64,000 nt of DNA from Pseudoclavibacter soli DSM 23366 (GCF_000423505.1 NZ_KE384027.1:187140-251139); one strand, 5' to 3'. Positions 28,636-38,027 are shown, counted from the stretch's first letter. Numbers and translations are program-made. Notes: generated from the letters alone by a model not told the origin.

Positions 28636-29491
28636 AATTCTTCTCCAGACGATGGAAGACCAGCTGGCCGACTAGCAGGAACACTGCGGCAAGGCAGAGG
28701 CCGTATATGCCATATTGCAGGACATGAGTTCCAACCAAGTTGGTGGCGGCGCTTTGGTCGCTCACTGTCGGTACCCAGAAGGCATAGTGAAACAGGTTCA
28801 CGGCGGTGGTGATGGGGTTCAACTGGTAGACGAAGAACACCGCAGGGCTGGTGGCGTTGCGAACCAGCTCCAGCGTATATAGCACTGGTGAGAGCCACGT
28901 GGTGAACATGAGGATCATCTCGACGATGCTCTCTGCATCGCGGACGCTCACGTCGATTGCACTAAACAGCAGGCTGAGCCCGAGAGCGAGAACAAGAATG
29001 ATGAGAATGCCCAAGACGATGGCCATCACCTGCATGAGTGACGGGTGCCAGCCAAAGAACAAACAAGCAATCAACAGCACGAAGACCTGGGGCAGGAAGT
29101 TGACCAGGGCGATGAGTGACGACGAGACAGGGAAAAGCTCACGGGGAAGGTAGATCTTCTTGACGAGAGCGGCGTTGTCAACGATCGAACGGGTGCCGTT
29201 GCCGAATGCTTCATTGAAGAAGTTGATGACAACGAGGCCAGAGAAGAGGTAGATGGCGAAATTCTCGAGCCCGCGATTCAGGCCGAGGAACTGCCCCATT
29301 GCTACGTAGTAGACGACGAACTGTGCGGCGGGTTTGAGGAATGACCAGAACCAGCCGAGAACGGAGCCCCGGTAGCGGATCTGCACGTCTTTGCGTACAA
29401 GAAGCTTGAGCAGGTATCGACGGCGCACGACGTCGAGCAGCCCACGCCCGTGACCGGGGCGGGTCATGCCCGGATAGGTCTGTGTCGACAT
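28619..29491 (-). CDS. Polysaccharide ABC exporter permease (TagG/Wzm type)
   Basis: A 290-residue ABC-2 type permease with six hydrophobic segments. RKDVQIRYRGSVLGWFWSFLKP is the conserved N-terminal coupling segment of TagG/Wzm/RfbA permeases, and LNPITTAVNLFHYAFW near residue 225 is typical of the C-terminal half. It would move an undecaprenyl-linked glycan across the membrane using the downstream ATPase. ATG 29491 is preferred to ATG 29497 because GAAGG then sits six bases upstream. It is the first gene of a two-gene reverse operon. The family exports teichoic acids, O-antigens and rhamnans. Confidence 0.92.
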   Translation of the reverse strand: MSTQTYPGMTRPGHGRGLLDVVRRRYLLKLLVRKDVQIRYRGSVLGWFWSFLKPAAQFVVYYVAMGQFLGLNRGLENFAIYLFSGLVVINFFNEAFGNGTRSIVDNAALVKKIYLPRELFPVSSSLIALVNFLPQVFVLLIACLFFGWHPSLMQVMAIVLGILIILVLALGLSLLFSAIDVSVRDAESIVEMILMFTTWLSPVLYTLELVRNATSPAVFFVYQLNPITTAVNLFHYAFWVPTVSDQSAATNLVGTHVLQYGIYGLCLAAVFLLVGQLVFHRLEKNFAQDL

Positions 29492-29718
29492 TTGCATCCT
29501 TCAGCCGATGTGAAAGCCTTCACCTTGAGGGCCTCGTAGGTATCCAACTAGCCAGCGTAGCCGATCGACCGAGCGATGTGCGCTCGTCTGTGGACGCCCA
29601 GCCTGAATCGGCGCTGCAGCACGGCCCGTGCACACGATGACTCACGTTGAGTCGCTTGTCAGCAGGCGGCGCGACGCTGACCCGTTGCCCCAGATACGTG
29701 TCTGAGAAGGGCGACGTA

Positions 29719-29886
29719 GTGAATCGCCCCGAAACACTCTCACTGATTCTGCTTGGCCTAGTGCTGGCGAACACTCGCGAAGACCAACAGGATCGCGTCT
29801 TTCGCGCCTTCCTGGGGAAGGCCCTCGGCATGGCACTGATCGAGCCGGGCATCCTCTCGATAATTCCGATCGCGGTGGGCTTATAG
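29719..29886 (+). CDS. Small ORF of 55 codons, function unknown
   Basis: This GTG-started frame (NRPETLSLILLGLVLANT...) is preceded by AGAAGGG at good spacing and ends 19 bases before the convergent PIN-domain gene. No family is recognised. It is mildly hydrophobic at both ends. The stretch 29498-29718 upstream holds no gene I can support. It may equally be a 3' fragment of a lost gene, since it sits where base composition changes. Confidence 0.3.
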   Translation: MNRPETLSLILLGLVLANTREDQQDRVFRAFLGKALGMALIEPGILSIIPIAVGL

Positions 29887-29905
29887 CGTTACCGCTCGCG
29901 ACCTC

Positions 29906-30334
29906 TTAGTCGTCTGCGCTGCCCCACGGCACCAAGGGACGTTGCACGAGTCGTGGTTCGACACTGGCGAGATGCTCGTAGTCGCGGTCATAGTGCAAGA
30001 TCCAGGCATCGTTGACGAGTGCCCACGCCGCGATGAGCGTGTCGGTGGCTCCTGCTGCGCGAAAGAGGCCAGCGGCCCACAACTTACGTTGCAGGTCAAG
30101 CGTGTCATTCACCGTCGGGGGCGCTGACAGAGGCACCCACGAATCGAGTAGACGACGGTGTTGGTCGAAGGCTTCGGAGCCTTCACGCGCTGAGAAGCAG
30201 AACTCGGCAGCCTGAGGCGGCCAGGTTGCCAGCCAGACGGCATCGTTGCGTACCAGCGCGCGCAACGCCGCGGCGACACTCGGTTTGTCGCGTCGTTGCA
30301 AGATGGAGTTGTCAAGCAGAACGAGGTTCGCCAT
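29906..30334 (-). CDS. PIN-domain protein, VapC-like ribonuclease toxin
   Basis: A 142-residue protein with the PIN acidic set: Asp in LVLLDNSIL (residues 4-12), Glu in PQAAEFCFS near 44, Asp in GATDTLIAAWAL near 97, and Asp in LHYDRDYEHLA near 116. Length and motif order fit VapC toxins of type II toxin-antitoxin systems, which cut RNA in the cytosol. An intact antitoxin is not evident upstream; a possible frameshifted remnant ends inside this gene's start. It may therefore be an orphan toxin, or its partner may be a family I do not recognise. Confidence 0.72.
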   Translation of the reverse strand: MANLVLLDNSILQRRDKPSVAAALRALVRNDAVWLATWPPQAAEFCFSAREGSEAFDQHRRLLDSWVPLSAPPTVNDTLDLQRKLWAAGLFRAAGATDTLIAAWALVNDAWILHYDRDYEHLASVEPRLVQRPLVPWGSADD

Positions 30335-30500
30335 TGTCGTCTGCCGGCTGGGCGGTCACAGGATACTCGATGACCTGCGGGTTGTGGTCGACGGGCAGCG
30401 CGATGAGGTCTTCGATCGACTGCCGCTGTTGAGCTCGGCGGCGCTCTCTGTGACGGCTCCTGTGGCATCGTTTGCCACCCTGCGCGTTCGTTCGCCAGAA
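30312..30500 (-). pseudogene. Possible frameshifted antitoxin remnant upstream of the PIN gene
   Basis: Reading toward the PIN gene, one frame gives RRVANDATGAVTESAAELNSG and, after a shift near 30420, another gives SIEDLIALPVDHNPQVIEYP and stops at 30312, inside the first codons of the PIN gene. A 3' end overlapping the toxin start is typical of antitoxins. No single open frame spans it, and no antitoxin family is recognised, so this is tentative. Confidence 0.2.
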
Positions 30501-30563
30501 GCGGGTGGGGCCGTGGCGAGTTTACGTGTGTGGTGGCAAGGGAAGCCGCGCTCGCGCCGGGGC

Positions 30564-31355
30564 TCAGGCGCCCCGCGCCAGCGCCTCGGTCATGCCCTGC
30601 GCCTCTTCGACCAATAGGCGGCCCAGCTCGGGCTGACGATCGGGGCCGAAACGACTCTCGACGCCGGTGAACGACAGTGCCGCGATCGGCGCGCCAGCGG
30701 CATCGAAGACGGGTGCGGCCATGCCCCAGCTGCCAGCCAGGATGAGCCCGGGGTTCACCACGTAGCCGCGCTCGCGGGTTTCTCTCGCATGTTGCAGTAT
30801 GCGCTCAGGCGTGTTTGCCGGCCCATAGGTCTCAAGCTCGGCGGCGTTGTCGGCCAGCACCCGCTGTTGCTCGGCCTCGGACAGCTCGGCGAAGATGGCC
30901 ATCCCCGCACTGGCGACGCCCAGGGGAAAGCGCCGCCCCACGTACAACACGAACGACCGCAGCGGAAAACCGCCCTCTGCGTGACCCACGCACACCGTGT
31001 GCGAGCCGCGCCGCAGCGAGAAGAAGGCGCTCTCGCCACTGGCGTCGGCCAGCCGTTGCAGCGGTTCGCGGGCCAGCTGCTCGATCGAGAAACGCTGTGA
31101 GCTCAGAGCGCCCAGCACCTGCAGCTCCGAGCCAAGCAGCCAGTTGCCGGAAGTTGCGTCGCGCCCCACATAGCCCAGCGCCTCGAGGGCGCCGAGCATG
31201 CGCAGCAGCGTCGGCCGCGACAGCCCGGTGAGGGTGACGAGGTCGCGCGTGCTCAGACCGGTGACCGGCTGCTGCCCAATATGTGTCAAGATGCTCGCCA
31301 CGCGACCGATCACCTGCGTGCCAGGTGGCAGGGATGCCGTGTTCGGTTTGTCCAT
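30564..31355 (-). CDS. IclR family transcriptional regulator
   Basis: A 263-residue protein. Residues 10-75 form the winged helix (TQVIGRVASILTHI, LSTRDLVTLTGLSRPTLLRML as the recognition helix, ALGYVGRD as the wing). The effector domain follows, with RRFPLGVASAGMAIFA and RGYVVNPGLILAGSWGMAAPVFD near residues 195-215. IclR proteins act as dimers on aromatic, fatty acid and ketone catabolic genes. It is divergent from the CoA-transferase operon with 143 bases between starts, so it probably controls that operon and itself. Confidence 0.92.
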   Translation of the reverse strand: MDKPNTASLPPGTQVIGRVASILTHIGQQPVTGLSTRDLVTLTGLSRPTLLRMLGALEALGYVGRDATSGNWLLGSELQVLGALSSQRFSIEQLAREPLQRLADASGESAFFSLRRGSHTVCVGHAEGGFPLRSFVLYVGRRFPLGVASAGMAIFAELSEAEQQRVLADNAAELETYGPANTPERILQHARETRERGYVVNPGLILAGSWGMAAPVFDAAGAPIAALSFTGVESRFGPDRQPELGRLLVEEAQGMTEALARGA

Positions 31356-31456
31356 ATTTTGAACAGTACCGGCCGCTCGGCTGGTGCTCCAAGCTGATCG
31401 TGATGATATTTCATTTGCTCACTCTGCTGGCGCGCCGTACCCTCAAATCGTGAATA

Positions 31457-31471
31457 TGGACATCCTGTCCA
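31457..31471. promoter_or_regulatory. Putative IclR operator TGGACA-N3-TGTCCA
   Basis: A perfect 6-base inverted repeat with a three-base spacer lies 28 bases upstream of the CoA-transferase start and is flanked on both sides by ATAT-like bases. It is the best palindrome in the divergent regulator/operon gap, so binding by the adjacent IclR protein is inferred. Confidence 0.5.
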
Positions 31472-31498
31472 ATATATAGACAATTGTGAGGTGAAGGA

Positions 31499-32224
31499 AT
31501 GAGCACGAAAGGCAAAATCCGCGACAGCGCCGTCGCGGCACTCGCCGACGTGGCCAGAGACGGCATGACCGTCGCAGTGGGGGGCTTCGGCCTGACCGGG
31601 GTGCCCTTCGATTTGGTCGAGGCCCTGCGCGACACCGGGGTGCGCGATCTGACGATCGTCTCGAACAACATGGGCACCGATGGCAACGGGCTTGGTCTGC
31701 TGCTCGAGAACCATCAGGTCAGCCACGTGATCTGCTCGTACGCGGGCGAGAACGCGCTGTTTGCTCGGCAGTACCTCGACGGCGAGGTGACCATCGAGTT
31801 CAACCCCCAGGGCACGCTCGCGGAGCGGCTGCGCGCCGGTGGTGCGGGCATCGCCGGGTTCTACACGCGCACCGGCGTGGGCACCGTGATCGAGGATGAC
31901 CGCGAGGCTCGCGAGTTCGACGGCCAGCGATACCTGCTTGAGCGGGGCATCCGCACCGACTTGGCGCTTGTGCGTGCACATCAGGCCGATGAGGCCGGCA
32001 ACCTGGTGTATCGCCTGGCCGCGCGCAACTTCAACCCGGTGGTCGCGCTCGCCGGCGACGTGACCATCGCCGAGGCCGAGCAGATCGTGCCCACGGGCAC
32101 ACTCGACCCCGAGCACATCATCACCCCGGGTGTGGCGGTGCACCGACTGGTTGTCGCCACCGAGCGCGACAAGCCGATCGAACAGCGCACCGTGCGCCCG
32201 GCGCAGCCCGTACCCGTGGCCTGA
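31499..32224 (+). CDS. scoA: 3-oxoacid CoA-transferase subunit A
   Basis: A 241-residue family I CoA-transferase alpha subunit. It has the family signature [16 protein letters not shown] near residues 30-45, [12 protein letters not shown] near 55, and [23 protein letters not shown] near 100-125. With subunit B it moves CoA between succinyl-CoA (or acetyl-CoA) and a 3-oxoacid such as acetoacetate. The setting next to a thiolase and an AtoE-like transporter favours ketone-body or short-chain fatty acid use over the beta-ketoadipate pathway (PcaIJ), though sequence alone does not exclude the latter. First gene of the operon. Confidence 0.9.
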   Translation: MSTKGKIRDSAVAALADVARDGMTVAVGGFGLTGVPFDLVEALRDTGVRDLTIVSNNMGTDGNGLGLLLENHQVSHVICSYAGENALFARQYLDGEVTIEFNPQGTLAERLRAGGAGIAGFYTRTGVGTVIEDDREAREFDGQRYLLERGIRTDLALVRAHQADEAGNLVYRLAARNFNPVVALAGDVTIAEAEQIVPTGTLDPEHIITPGVAVHRLVVATERDKPIEQRTVRPAQPVPVA

Positions 32225-32256
32225 GCCGCACAAACATCCATCACAAGGAGGACACA

Positions 32257-32925
32257 ATGACGTGGACACGAGATGACATGGCCCGCATCGCCGCCAGAGA
32301 GCTGGAAGACGGCGACTACGTGAATCTGGGCATCGGCATTCCGACCCTGGTCGCCAACCACATCGCACCGGGCATCGATGTGACGTTGCATTCTGAGAAC
32401 GGCATATTGGGCGTCGGGCCGTTTCCGTTCGAGGGCGAGGAAGACGCCGATCTGATCAACGCAGGCAAGCAGACGGTCACGGTCAACCCGGGTGCCAGCT
32501 TCTTTGACTCGGCCACCTCGTTCGCGCTGGTGCGCGGCGGGCACATCCACAAGGCGATTCTCGGCGCCCTGCAGGTGTCGGCCAACGGCGACCTGGCGAA
32601 CTGGGTGATTCCCGGCAAGATGGTCAAGGGCATGGGCGGTGCCATGGATCTGGTCGCCGGCACCCCGCGAGTCATCGTGCTCACCGACCACAACGCCCGT
32701 GATGGCGCGGCCAAGATTCGCACCGAGTGCGATCTGCCGCTGACCGGCCGCGGCGTGGTCGACCGCATCATCACCGACATCGCCGTGTTCGATGTCACCC
32801 CAGAGGGGCTCCGCCTGGTCGAGATCGCCCCGGGAATCACGGTCGACGAGGTCACTCGCCGCACCGATGCATCATTCACCATCGCCGACGAGGTGACCGA
32901 AACGCCTGAGGAGGCCATCGCATGA
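32257..32925 (+). CDS. scoB: 3-oxoacid CoA-transferase subunit B
   Basis: A 222-residue beta subunit. It begins [31 protein letters not shown]-like, and [13 protein letters not shown] near residue 48 carries the catalytic glutamate that forms the glutamyl-CoA intermediate. [16 protein letters not shown] and GIVDRIITD-like segments follow as usual. A strong AAGGAGG lies upstream. It overlaps the thiolase gene by 4 bases (ATGA). Confidence 0.92.
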   Translation: MTWTRDDMARIAARELEDGDYVNLGIGIPTLVANHIAPGIDVTLHSENGILGVGPFPFEGEEDADLINAGKQTVTVNPGASFFDSATSFALVRGGHIHKAILGALQVSANGDLANWVIPGKMVKGMGGAMDLVAGTPRVIVLTDHNARDGAAKIRTECDLPLTGRGVVDRIITDIAVFDVTPEGLRLVEIAPGITVDEVTRRTDASFTIADEVTETPEEAIA

Positions 32926-34121
32926 ACGCGACCACCACATCCACCCGCTCGAACGATGACGTGCTGATCGCCGGATGGGCACATACGAAATTCGGTCGGC
33001 TCACCGATGAGACGCTCGAGTCGCTGATCGTGCGGGCCGGTCGAGAGGCACTCGAGGATGCCGGGGTCGCCGCGCGCGACGTCGACGAGATCTTCATCGG
33101 CAACTACAACTCGGGGCTGGTGCCGCTGTCGTTCGTGTCGTCGCTGGCCCTCGAGATCGACCCTGACCTGCGCTTCGCCTCGGCGACGCATGTCGAGAAC
33201 GCCTGCTCGTCGGGGTCGGCAGCCATCAAGCAGGGCATCGCCGCTCTGCGCAGCGGGGCCGCACGCACGGTGCTCGTGATCGGGGCCGAGAAAATGACCC
33301 ACGCATCCGGCGCAGAGGTGGGCCAGGCCCTGCTCGGCGCCTCATACGAGCTGGCCGGGCAGCCCTCGGCCGGTGGCTTTGCGGCGATGTTCGCCGAGGT
33401 GCAGGATGCCTATGTCGAGCAGTACGGTGAGGTCTCTGACGCACTGGCGGCGATCGCAGCCAAGAACCACGCCAACGGCGCACTGAACCCCTACGCGCAC
33501 ATGCAGCGCGATCTCGGCTTCGAGTTCTGCAACACCGTCAGCGACAAGAACCCGATCGTGATCGGGCAGCTGCGCCGCACCGACTGCTCGCTGGTGTCTG
33601 ACGGTGCTGCGGCGATCGTGCTCACCACCCGCGACGCCAAACCAGACACTGACCACCCGGCCGTGCGCTTCGCCGGATTCGCTCAGGCGAACGACTTTCT
33701 GCCGAGCGCTCGGCGCAACCCCACCGAGTTCGCCGGCCCGCGCACCGCGTGGCAGCGCGCGCTCGAGCAGGCGGGTGTCGGCGTGCACGACCTCGATCTG
33801 CTCGAGGTGCATGACTGCTTCACCATCGCCGAGCTGCTGCTCTACGAGGCGCTCGGGCTGGCCGAGCCTGGCCAGGGGCGCCGCCTCATCGACGATGGCG
33901 CGGTGCTGCGCGACGGCACGATTCCGGTGAACGTGTCGGGCGGCCTGAAGTCGAAGGGCCACCCGGTGGGCGCCACCGGCGTCTCGCAGCATGTGGTGAG
34001 CGCCTGGCAGCTGACCGGCGCGGCCGGCGAGATGCAGCTGCCGAAGGTCGACCGCGTGGGCATTCTCAACATGGGCGGCACCGCGGTGTCGAACTACGCC
34101 AGCATCCTCGAGCTCGACTGA
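32922..34121 (+). CDS. Thiolase family acetyl-CoA acyltransferase (SCP-x-like)
   Basis: A 399-residue thiolase. [17 protein letters not shown] near residue 92 carries the nucleophilic cysteine, [18 protein letters not shown] near 290 supplies a catalytic histidine, and [14 protein letters not shown] near 345 another. The HDCF motif and the lack of the second C-terminal cysteine put it in the SCP-2/SCP-x thiolase branch rather than with classical AtoB. In this operon it would cleave the acetoacetyl-CoA or other 3-ketoacyl-CoA produced by the CoA-transferase. It is translationally coupled to subunit B. Confidence 0.88.
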   Translation: MNATTTSTRSNDDVLIAGWAHTKFGRLTDETLESLIVRAGREALEDAGVAARDVDEIFIGNYNSGLVPLSFVSSLALEIDPDLRFASATHVENACSSGSAAIKQGIAALRSGAARTVLVIGAEKMTHASGAEVGQALLGASYELAGQPSAGGFAAMFAEVQDAYVEQYGEVSDALAAIAAKNHANGALNPYAHMQRDLGFEFCNTVSDKNPIVIGQLRRTDCSLVSDGAAAIVLTTRDAKPDTDHPAVRFAGFAQANDFLPSARRNPTEFAGPRTAWQRALEQAGVGVHDLDLLEVHDCFTIAELLLYEALGLAEPGQGRRLIDDGAVLRDGTIPVNVSGGLKSKGHPVGATGVSQHVVSAWQLTGAAGEMQLPKVDRVGILNMGGTAVSNYASILELD

Positions 34122-34257
34122 CCAACCGCCACATCCAATGGCCCGTGTGGATGCCGCACGGGCCATACCCCCACCGTTCGTGCCAGCCCCGGCACGGGCA
34201 TCCCCTGGTGCGCCCCTGCCGAGGCAGCGGCGCCATTCGATGACAAGGAGGTCATCA

Positions 34258-35700
34258 ATGACAACAACAGCGACACCCGCACCAACCCCTGAGGTCGCGC
34301 GAGAGACGCGCCTGAGCCGGGTGGCCCAGGCCATCGCAGGCTGGACGGAGAAGTGGTTTCCCGACGCCTACGTGTTCGCCCTGGTGGGCGTGGTCGTGGT
34401 GGCGGTCGCCGCGCTGCTCAACGGCTCGAGCGTGGCGACGGTTGCCACCACCTTCGGCGGCGGATTCTGGGATCTAACTGCATTCACCCTGCAGATGGCC
34501 ATGGTGGTGCTCGGCGGATACGTGGTGGCCACCTCACCGCCCATAGCCCGCATGATCAACTGGCTCGCACTACGCCCGCGGTCTGGCCCGGGCGCAGTGG
34601 CGTTCATCGCCGTGCTCGCGATGCTCATTTCACTGCTCAACTGGGGGCTCAGCCTCATCTTCGCCGGGCTGCTCGCTCGAGCCGTCGCACGACGCACCGA
34701 CATCACGATGGACTATCGAGCGGCCGGCGCCGCCGCACTGATGGGGCTCGGAGCCACCTGGGCGCTCGGGCTGTCGTCGTCGGCCGCGCAGCTGCAGGCG
34801 ACGGCATCCTCCATCCCCGCCTCGCTGCTGCCGATCACCGGCGTGCTCGACTTCGGCAAGACGATTCTCACCTGGCAGTCGCTGCTGATGGCCGGGGTGC
34901 TCATCGTGCTCACCGCCGCCGTGGCCTACTGGTCTGCGCCGCGCGGCCGGGTGGTCACCGCAGCAGACCTCGGGGCTGACCTGTCAGACGAGATCGAGGT
35001 CGTCGACAAACGCACCCGACCCGGGGAATGGCTCGAGCACAGCCGCATTCTGCCGATCCTGCTTGGCCTGCTCACCCTGGTGTGGCTGGTGCTGCAGTTC
35101 GTCAACCTGCCGTTCCTCTCGGTGATCAGCAGCCTGAACGCCTACCTGTTCGTGTTCCTGATGCTGGGACTCGTGCTGCACGGCACCCCGCGCAAGTTTC
35201 TGACGGCTGTGAACAAGGCGGTGCCCGCGACCGCGGGCATTCTGGTGCAGTTTCCGCTGTATGCGGCGATGGCGGCCATCCTGACGAAGGCAGAAGGTCG
35301 TGGGGGCGAGACCCTCGCGCACCACCTGAGCTCGCTGTTCACCTCGACGGGCTCGGCGGTGGGTCTCGGGCTGCTGGTCGGCCTGTATACCGTGGTGCTC
35401 GGCGTGTTCGTGCCGTCGGGTGGTGGCAAGTGGCTGGTGGAGGCGCCCTATGTGATGCAGGCCGCCACCGACCTGCATCTGAACCTGGGTTGGACGGTGC
35501 AGATCTACAACGTCGCCGAGGCGCTGCCCAACATGATCAACCCGTTCTTCATGCTGCCGCTGCTCGCACTGCTCAAGATTCGGGCGCGTGACATGGTCGG
35601 GTTCTCGTTCATCCAGTTCCTGTTCCACACCCCGGTGGTGTTCTTGATGATCTGGCTGCTGACGGGCACGTTCGACTTCGTACCGGCGGTCATTCCGTAG
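34258..35700 (+). CDS. atoE: Short-chain fatty acid transporter, AtoE-like
   Basis: A 480-residue membrane protein with about twelve hydrophobic segments. EKWFPDAYVFALVGVVVVAV near the start, GFWDLTAFTLQMAMVVLGGY, the NWGLSLIFAGLLAR segment and VFVPSGGGKWLVEAPYV near residue 390 are family features of AtoE. The start ATG 34258 follows AAGGAGG at ideal spacing; the frame is open 120 bases further up but without support. It would import acetoacetate, butyrate or similar acids for activation by the CoA-transferase and cleavage by the thiolase. Confidence 0.9.
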   Translation: MTTTATPAPTPEVARETRLSRVAQAIAGWTEKWFPDAYVFALVGVVVVAVAALLNGSSVATVATTFGGGFWDLTAFTLQMAMVVLGGYVVATSPPIARMINWLALRPRSGPGAVAFIAVLAMLISLLNWGLSLIFAGLLARAVARRTDITMDYRAAGAAALMGLGATWALGLSSSAAQLQATASSIPASLLPITGVLDFGKTILTWQSLLMAGVLIVLTAAVAYWSAPRGRVVTAADLGADLSDEIEVVDKRTRPGEWLEHSRILPILLGLLTLVWLVLQFVNLPFLSVISSLNAYLFVFLMLGLVLHGTPRKFLTAVNKAVPATAGILVQFPLYAAMAAILTKAEGRGGETLAHHLSSLFTSTGSAVGLGLLVGLYTVVLGVFVPSGGGKWLVEAPYVMQAATDLHLNLGWTVQIYNVAEALPNMINPFFMLPLLALLKIRARDMVGFSFIQFLFHTPVVFLMIWLLTGTFDFVPAVIP

Positions 35701-35723
35701 ACACCGGCTGCCGGTATGAGGGT

Positions 35724-35773
35724 GTGCGGGCGTTCGGCCGAGAAGGGCTCTCTTCTCACCCGAGCGCCCGCAC
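35724..35773 (+). terminator. Strong hairpin downstream of the atoE-like gene
   Basis: GTGCGGGCGTTCGG at 35724-35737 pairs with CCGAGCGCCCGCAC at 35760-35773 through 14 positions with one G-U pair. The loop itself holds GAGAAG/CTTCTC. It begins 24 bases after the operon's last stop, so it probably ends the transcript, though no clear U-tract follows. Confidence 0.6.
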
Positions 35774-35806
35774 TGTTGTGCGCGCCGCTGGCCCTGCTGG
35801 TCTCGT

Positions 35807-35864
35807 CGAGTGTGCAGAAGTACGGCTTATCAGTACACACATAGGCAGCTCTTCTGCACACTCG
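35807..35864. repeat. 14-base perfect inverted repeat in an intergenic region
   Basis: CGAGTGTGCAGAAG (35807-35820) and CTTCTGCACACTCG (35851-35864) are exact reverse complements separated by 30 bases. Together with the hairpins on either side, this makes up most of the 347-base gap between the atoE-like gene and aqpZ; no gene is seen there. Confidence 0.7.
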
Positions 35865-35901
35865 GTGAACTCAAGGCAGCGGACTGGAGGGTGAGCGCGT
35901 G

Positions 35902-35956
35902 CAGGTGTCGCCGATTGCGGCTAAAGGATGTGTTTTGTCGCGTTCGGTGACACCTG
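35902..35956. repeat. Second intergenic inverted repeat
   Basis: CAGGTGTCGCCGA (35902-35914) and TCGGTGACACCTG (35944-35956) are complementary at 12 of 13 positions with a 29-base loop. It lies about 90 bases before aqpZ and could be a regulatory structure or a dispersed palindromic element. Confidence 0.55.
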
Positions 35957-36047
35957 AATGCCGTGTCAGAGGTGAATCAGCAGAGTTGTGAGTGCCTGCC
36001 GCGCACGTCTGCGGGGGCATTCACCACGATCGATCTCAGGAGAGTCA

Positions 36048-36767
36048 ATGACTGATACCGCACTCCCCGCACCCCGCCTCGCCGGTCGACTCGGCGCTGA
36101 GGCACTGGGAACCTTCCTGCTCGTCTTCGGCGGCACCGGCGCCGCGGTGTTCGCGGCCACTGTCGACCACGGCATCGGGTACTTGGGCGTTGCGCTCGCC
36201 TTCGGCCTCACTGTCGTGGTCGGCGCCTACGCGTTCGGCCCGGTCTCGGGCGGCCACTTCAACCCGGCCGTGACCATCGGTTTGGCGACTGCGGGGCGGT
36301 TCGCCTGGAAAGATGTGACCGTCTATATCGTCGCCCAGCTCGTGGGCGCCGTCATTGGCTCGGCCGTGGTGCTGGCCATCGCCTCGGGCAAGGCCGGATT
36401 CAGCCTCGCCGACGGGTTCGCGACCAACGGCTACGGCGAGTACTCGCCTGAGGGGTACGGGCTGGGTGCGGCGCTCGTCGCTGAGGCTGTGCTCACCGCG
36501 GTGTTCCTGTTCGTTATCATCGGCGCCACTGGTCGTCGAGCCGCGGCAGGTTTCGGGCCGCTGGCCATCGGTCTGACGCTGACGCTCATCCACCTGGTGT
36601 CCATCCCCGTGACCAATACGTCGGTGAACCCGGCCCGTTCGATCGCGCCCGCGCTGTTCGCCGGCGGGGCCCACTTGGGGCAGCTGTGGGTGTTCATCGT
36701 GGCTCCGATCGCCGGCGCGATTTTCGCCGGGCTCACCTACAAGCTGATCACGGGCGAGCGCGACTGA
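36048..36767 (+). CDS. aqpZ: Aquaporin Z
   Basis: A 239-residue MIP family channel with six membrane segments and both half-helix motifs: [10 protein letters not shown] near residue 68 and [18 protein letters not shown] near 190. The second motif with an arginine after NPA, and the compact length, favour a water-selective AqpZ over a glycerol facilitator. ATG 36048 is used ([15 protein letters not shown]) with CAGGAGAG upstream; 20 extra upstream codons are unsupported. It is a single-gene unit ending at a strong bidirectional hairpin. Confidence 0.93.
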   Translation: MTDTALPAPRLAGRLGAEALGTFLLVFGGTGAAVFAATVDHGIGYLGVALAFGLTVVVGAYAFGPVSGGHFNPAVTIGLATAGRFAWKDVTVYIVAQLVGAVIGSAVVLAIASGKAGFSLADGFATNGYGEYSPEGYGLGAALVAEAVLTAVFLFVIIGATGRRAAAGFGPLAIGLTLTLIHLVSIPVTNTSVNPARSIAPALFAGGAHLGQLWVFIVAPIAGAIFAGLTYKLITGERD

Positions 36768-36770
36768 GGT

Positions 36771-36801
36771 GAAGTGGGGCGTTGATGCAGCGCCCCACTT
36801 C
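36771..36801. terminator. Bidirectional terminator hairpin
   Basis: GAAGTGGGGCG (36771-36781) pairs perfectly with CGCCCCACTTC (36791-36801) across a 9-base loop. It sits 4 bases after the aqpZ stop and 15 bases from the stop of the convergent TM2 gene, so it can serve both. Confidence 0.8.
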
Positions 36802-36815
36802 GACCATGTTCGTGC

Positions 36816-37994
36816 TCAGAGCCCGACCGCGGTGGCCCCGTACGCGGCCTGCTCGGCGCTGAAGCCCTCGTATTCGAGCTGGTCGATGAGGCCCTGGCGG
36901 GAGAACGAGGTGAACTCCAAGTAGCTGGCGGCCTTCTTGGCTGCCTGCTCGTTCCAGTCGATGTTGAGGCTGTCGACGGCTGCAGTGGCATCGGCGGTGG
37001 AGAATTGCTCGTATTCAAGCTGGTCGATGAGGCCCTGGCGGGAGAACGAGGCGAACTCGAGATAGTTCTGGGCTGACTTCTTGGCCTGCTCGACCTCGGT
37101 CGATGCGCTCGACCCCGCTGGCTCGGAGGCCTGCGTCGTCGGGGTGTCCTCTTCGACCGGATCGGAGGTTGCGGATTCCGACGTTTTGGACTCTATGGAG
37201 GAGTTGTCGCCTGACGAGCGCTCGGAGGAGGTCGAGCTGGTCGTGCCTGTGGACTGGCTCAACGTGGCCAGATAACTCTGCGACACGATGCTCGAGATGA
37301 TGCTGAGCAGCACGACGACAGCACTGACCACCCAGCCGATGGTGGCCTCGTTGCCCTTGGGCTGCACGCGTGCACCCTGCTTGTCGGTCGCATTGCCGGT
37401 GAGCGTGATGATCAGGTCGATCAACGCCCAGATGCCGAAGCCACCGAGCGTGAGCAATTTGACGATGCCAGTGCCGATCTTGCCCAGATAGAACCGGTCG
37501 ACGCCAAAAGAGCCCAAGAACAGGCTGAACAGCCAGGTCGCCATGAAGCTCTTTGAGGAGGTGCTGCCGGGCTGCGCGGAGTATCCGTTGCCGATCGGCG
37601 CTCCGTACTGGGGAGGCTGCTGGCCGCCGTATGCTCCGCCACCATATTGGCCCTGCTGCGTGTACTGGCCATAGCTGGGCAGTTGCTGAGTGGGAGCCGC
37701 CGCAGGCGGGGCGAAGACGGGGGCGGCATCCTGCTGGGGTGGGGTATCTTGCTGCGGTGATGCGTATTGTGGGGCACCGCCTGGTTGAGCGGACGTGGGG
37801 TCATACGACGAGACCGACTCGGTGTAGGCGTCGGCAGGTGACGAGTAGGAAGACTGCTCGGTCGGTGCCACCGGTGTGGTTGACGGTTGCTCCGACGCGG
37901 CGCGCTGCTGCGTGGTCCAAGAGGTGCCGTCAAACCAGCGCTCGGCTCCGGGCTGTTCGGGGTCGGGGTACCATCCGGCGGGAGGCTGTGTCAT
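36816..37994 (-). CDS. DUF2510-TM2-Ltp repeat membrane protein
   Basis: A 392-residue protein. Residues 5-30 are a DUF2510 module ([21 protein letters not shown]). A Gln/Pro/Ser/Tyr-rich linker runs to about 150. A TM2 domain with two helices follows ([22 protein letters not shown], then [18 protein letters not shown]), then a third hydrophobic segment near residue 220. After a Ser/Thr-rich spacer there are two Ltp-type repeats ([22 protein letters not shown] and [22 protein letters not shown]). Ltp repeats form small helical domains first described in a Streptococcus thermophilus prophage lipoprotein that blocks phage DNA entry; most chromosomal copies are uncharacterised. The repeats probably face outward. 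Confidence 0.82.
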   Translation of the reverse strand: MTQPPAGWYPDPEQPGAERWFDGTSWTTQQRAASEQPSTTPVAPTEQSSYSSPADAYTESVSSYDPTSAQPGGAPQYASPQQDTPPQQDAAPVFAPPAAAPTQQLPSYGQYTQQGQYGGGAYGGQQPPQYGAPIGNGYSAQPGSTSSKSFMATWLFSLFLGSFGVDRFYLGKIGTGIVKLLTLGGFGIWALIDLIITLTGNATDKQGARVQPKGNEATIGWVVSAVVVLLSIISSIVSQSYLATLSQSTGTTSSTSSERSSGDNSSIESKTSESATSDPVEEDTPTTQASEPAGSSASTEVEQAKKSAQNYLEFASFSRQGLIDQLEYEQFSTADATAAVDSLNIDWNEQAAKKAASYLEFTSFSRQGLIDQLEYEGFSAEQAAYGATAVGL

Positions 37995-38027
37995 CTGTGA
38001 GTGTCCTGTCAGTCTGTGAACATGTGC

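Noticed and set aside
31310-33302. Reverse-strand frames over the CoA-transferase genes
   Set aside because: No recognisable domain, and the forward genes carry catalytic motifs and ribosome binding sites.
33342-34334. A long reverse-strand open frame opposite the thiolase gene
   Set aside because: Its translation is Arg/Gly/Ala/His-rich with no family motif, and the forward strand has a full thiolase. Long antisense frames are expected in GC-rich DNA.
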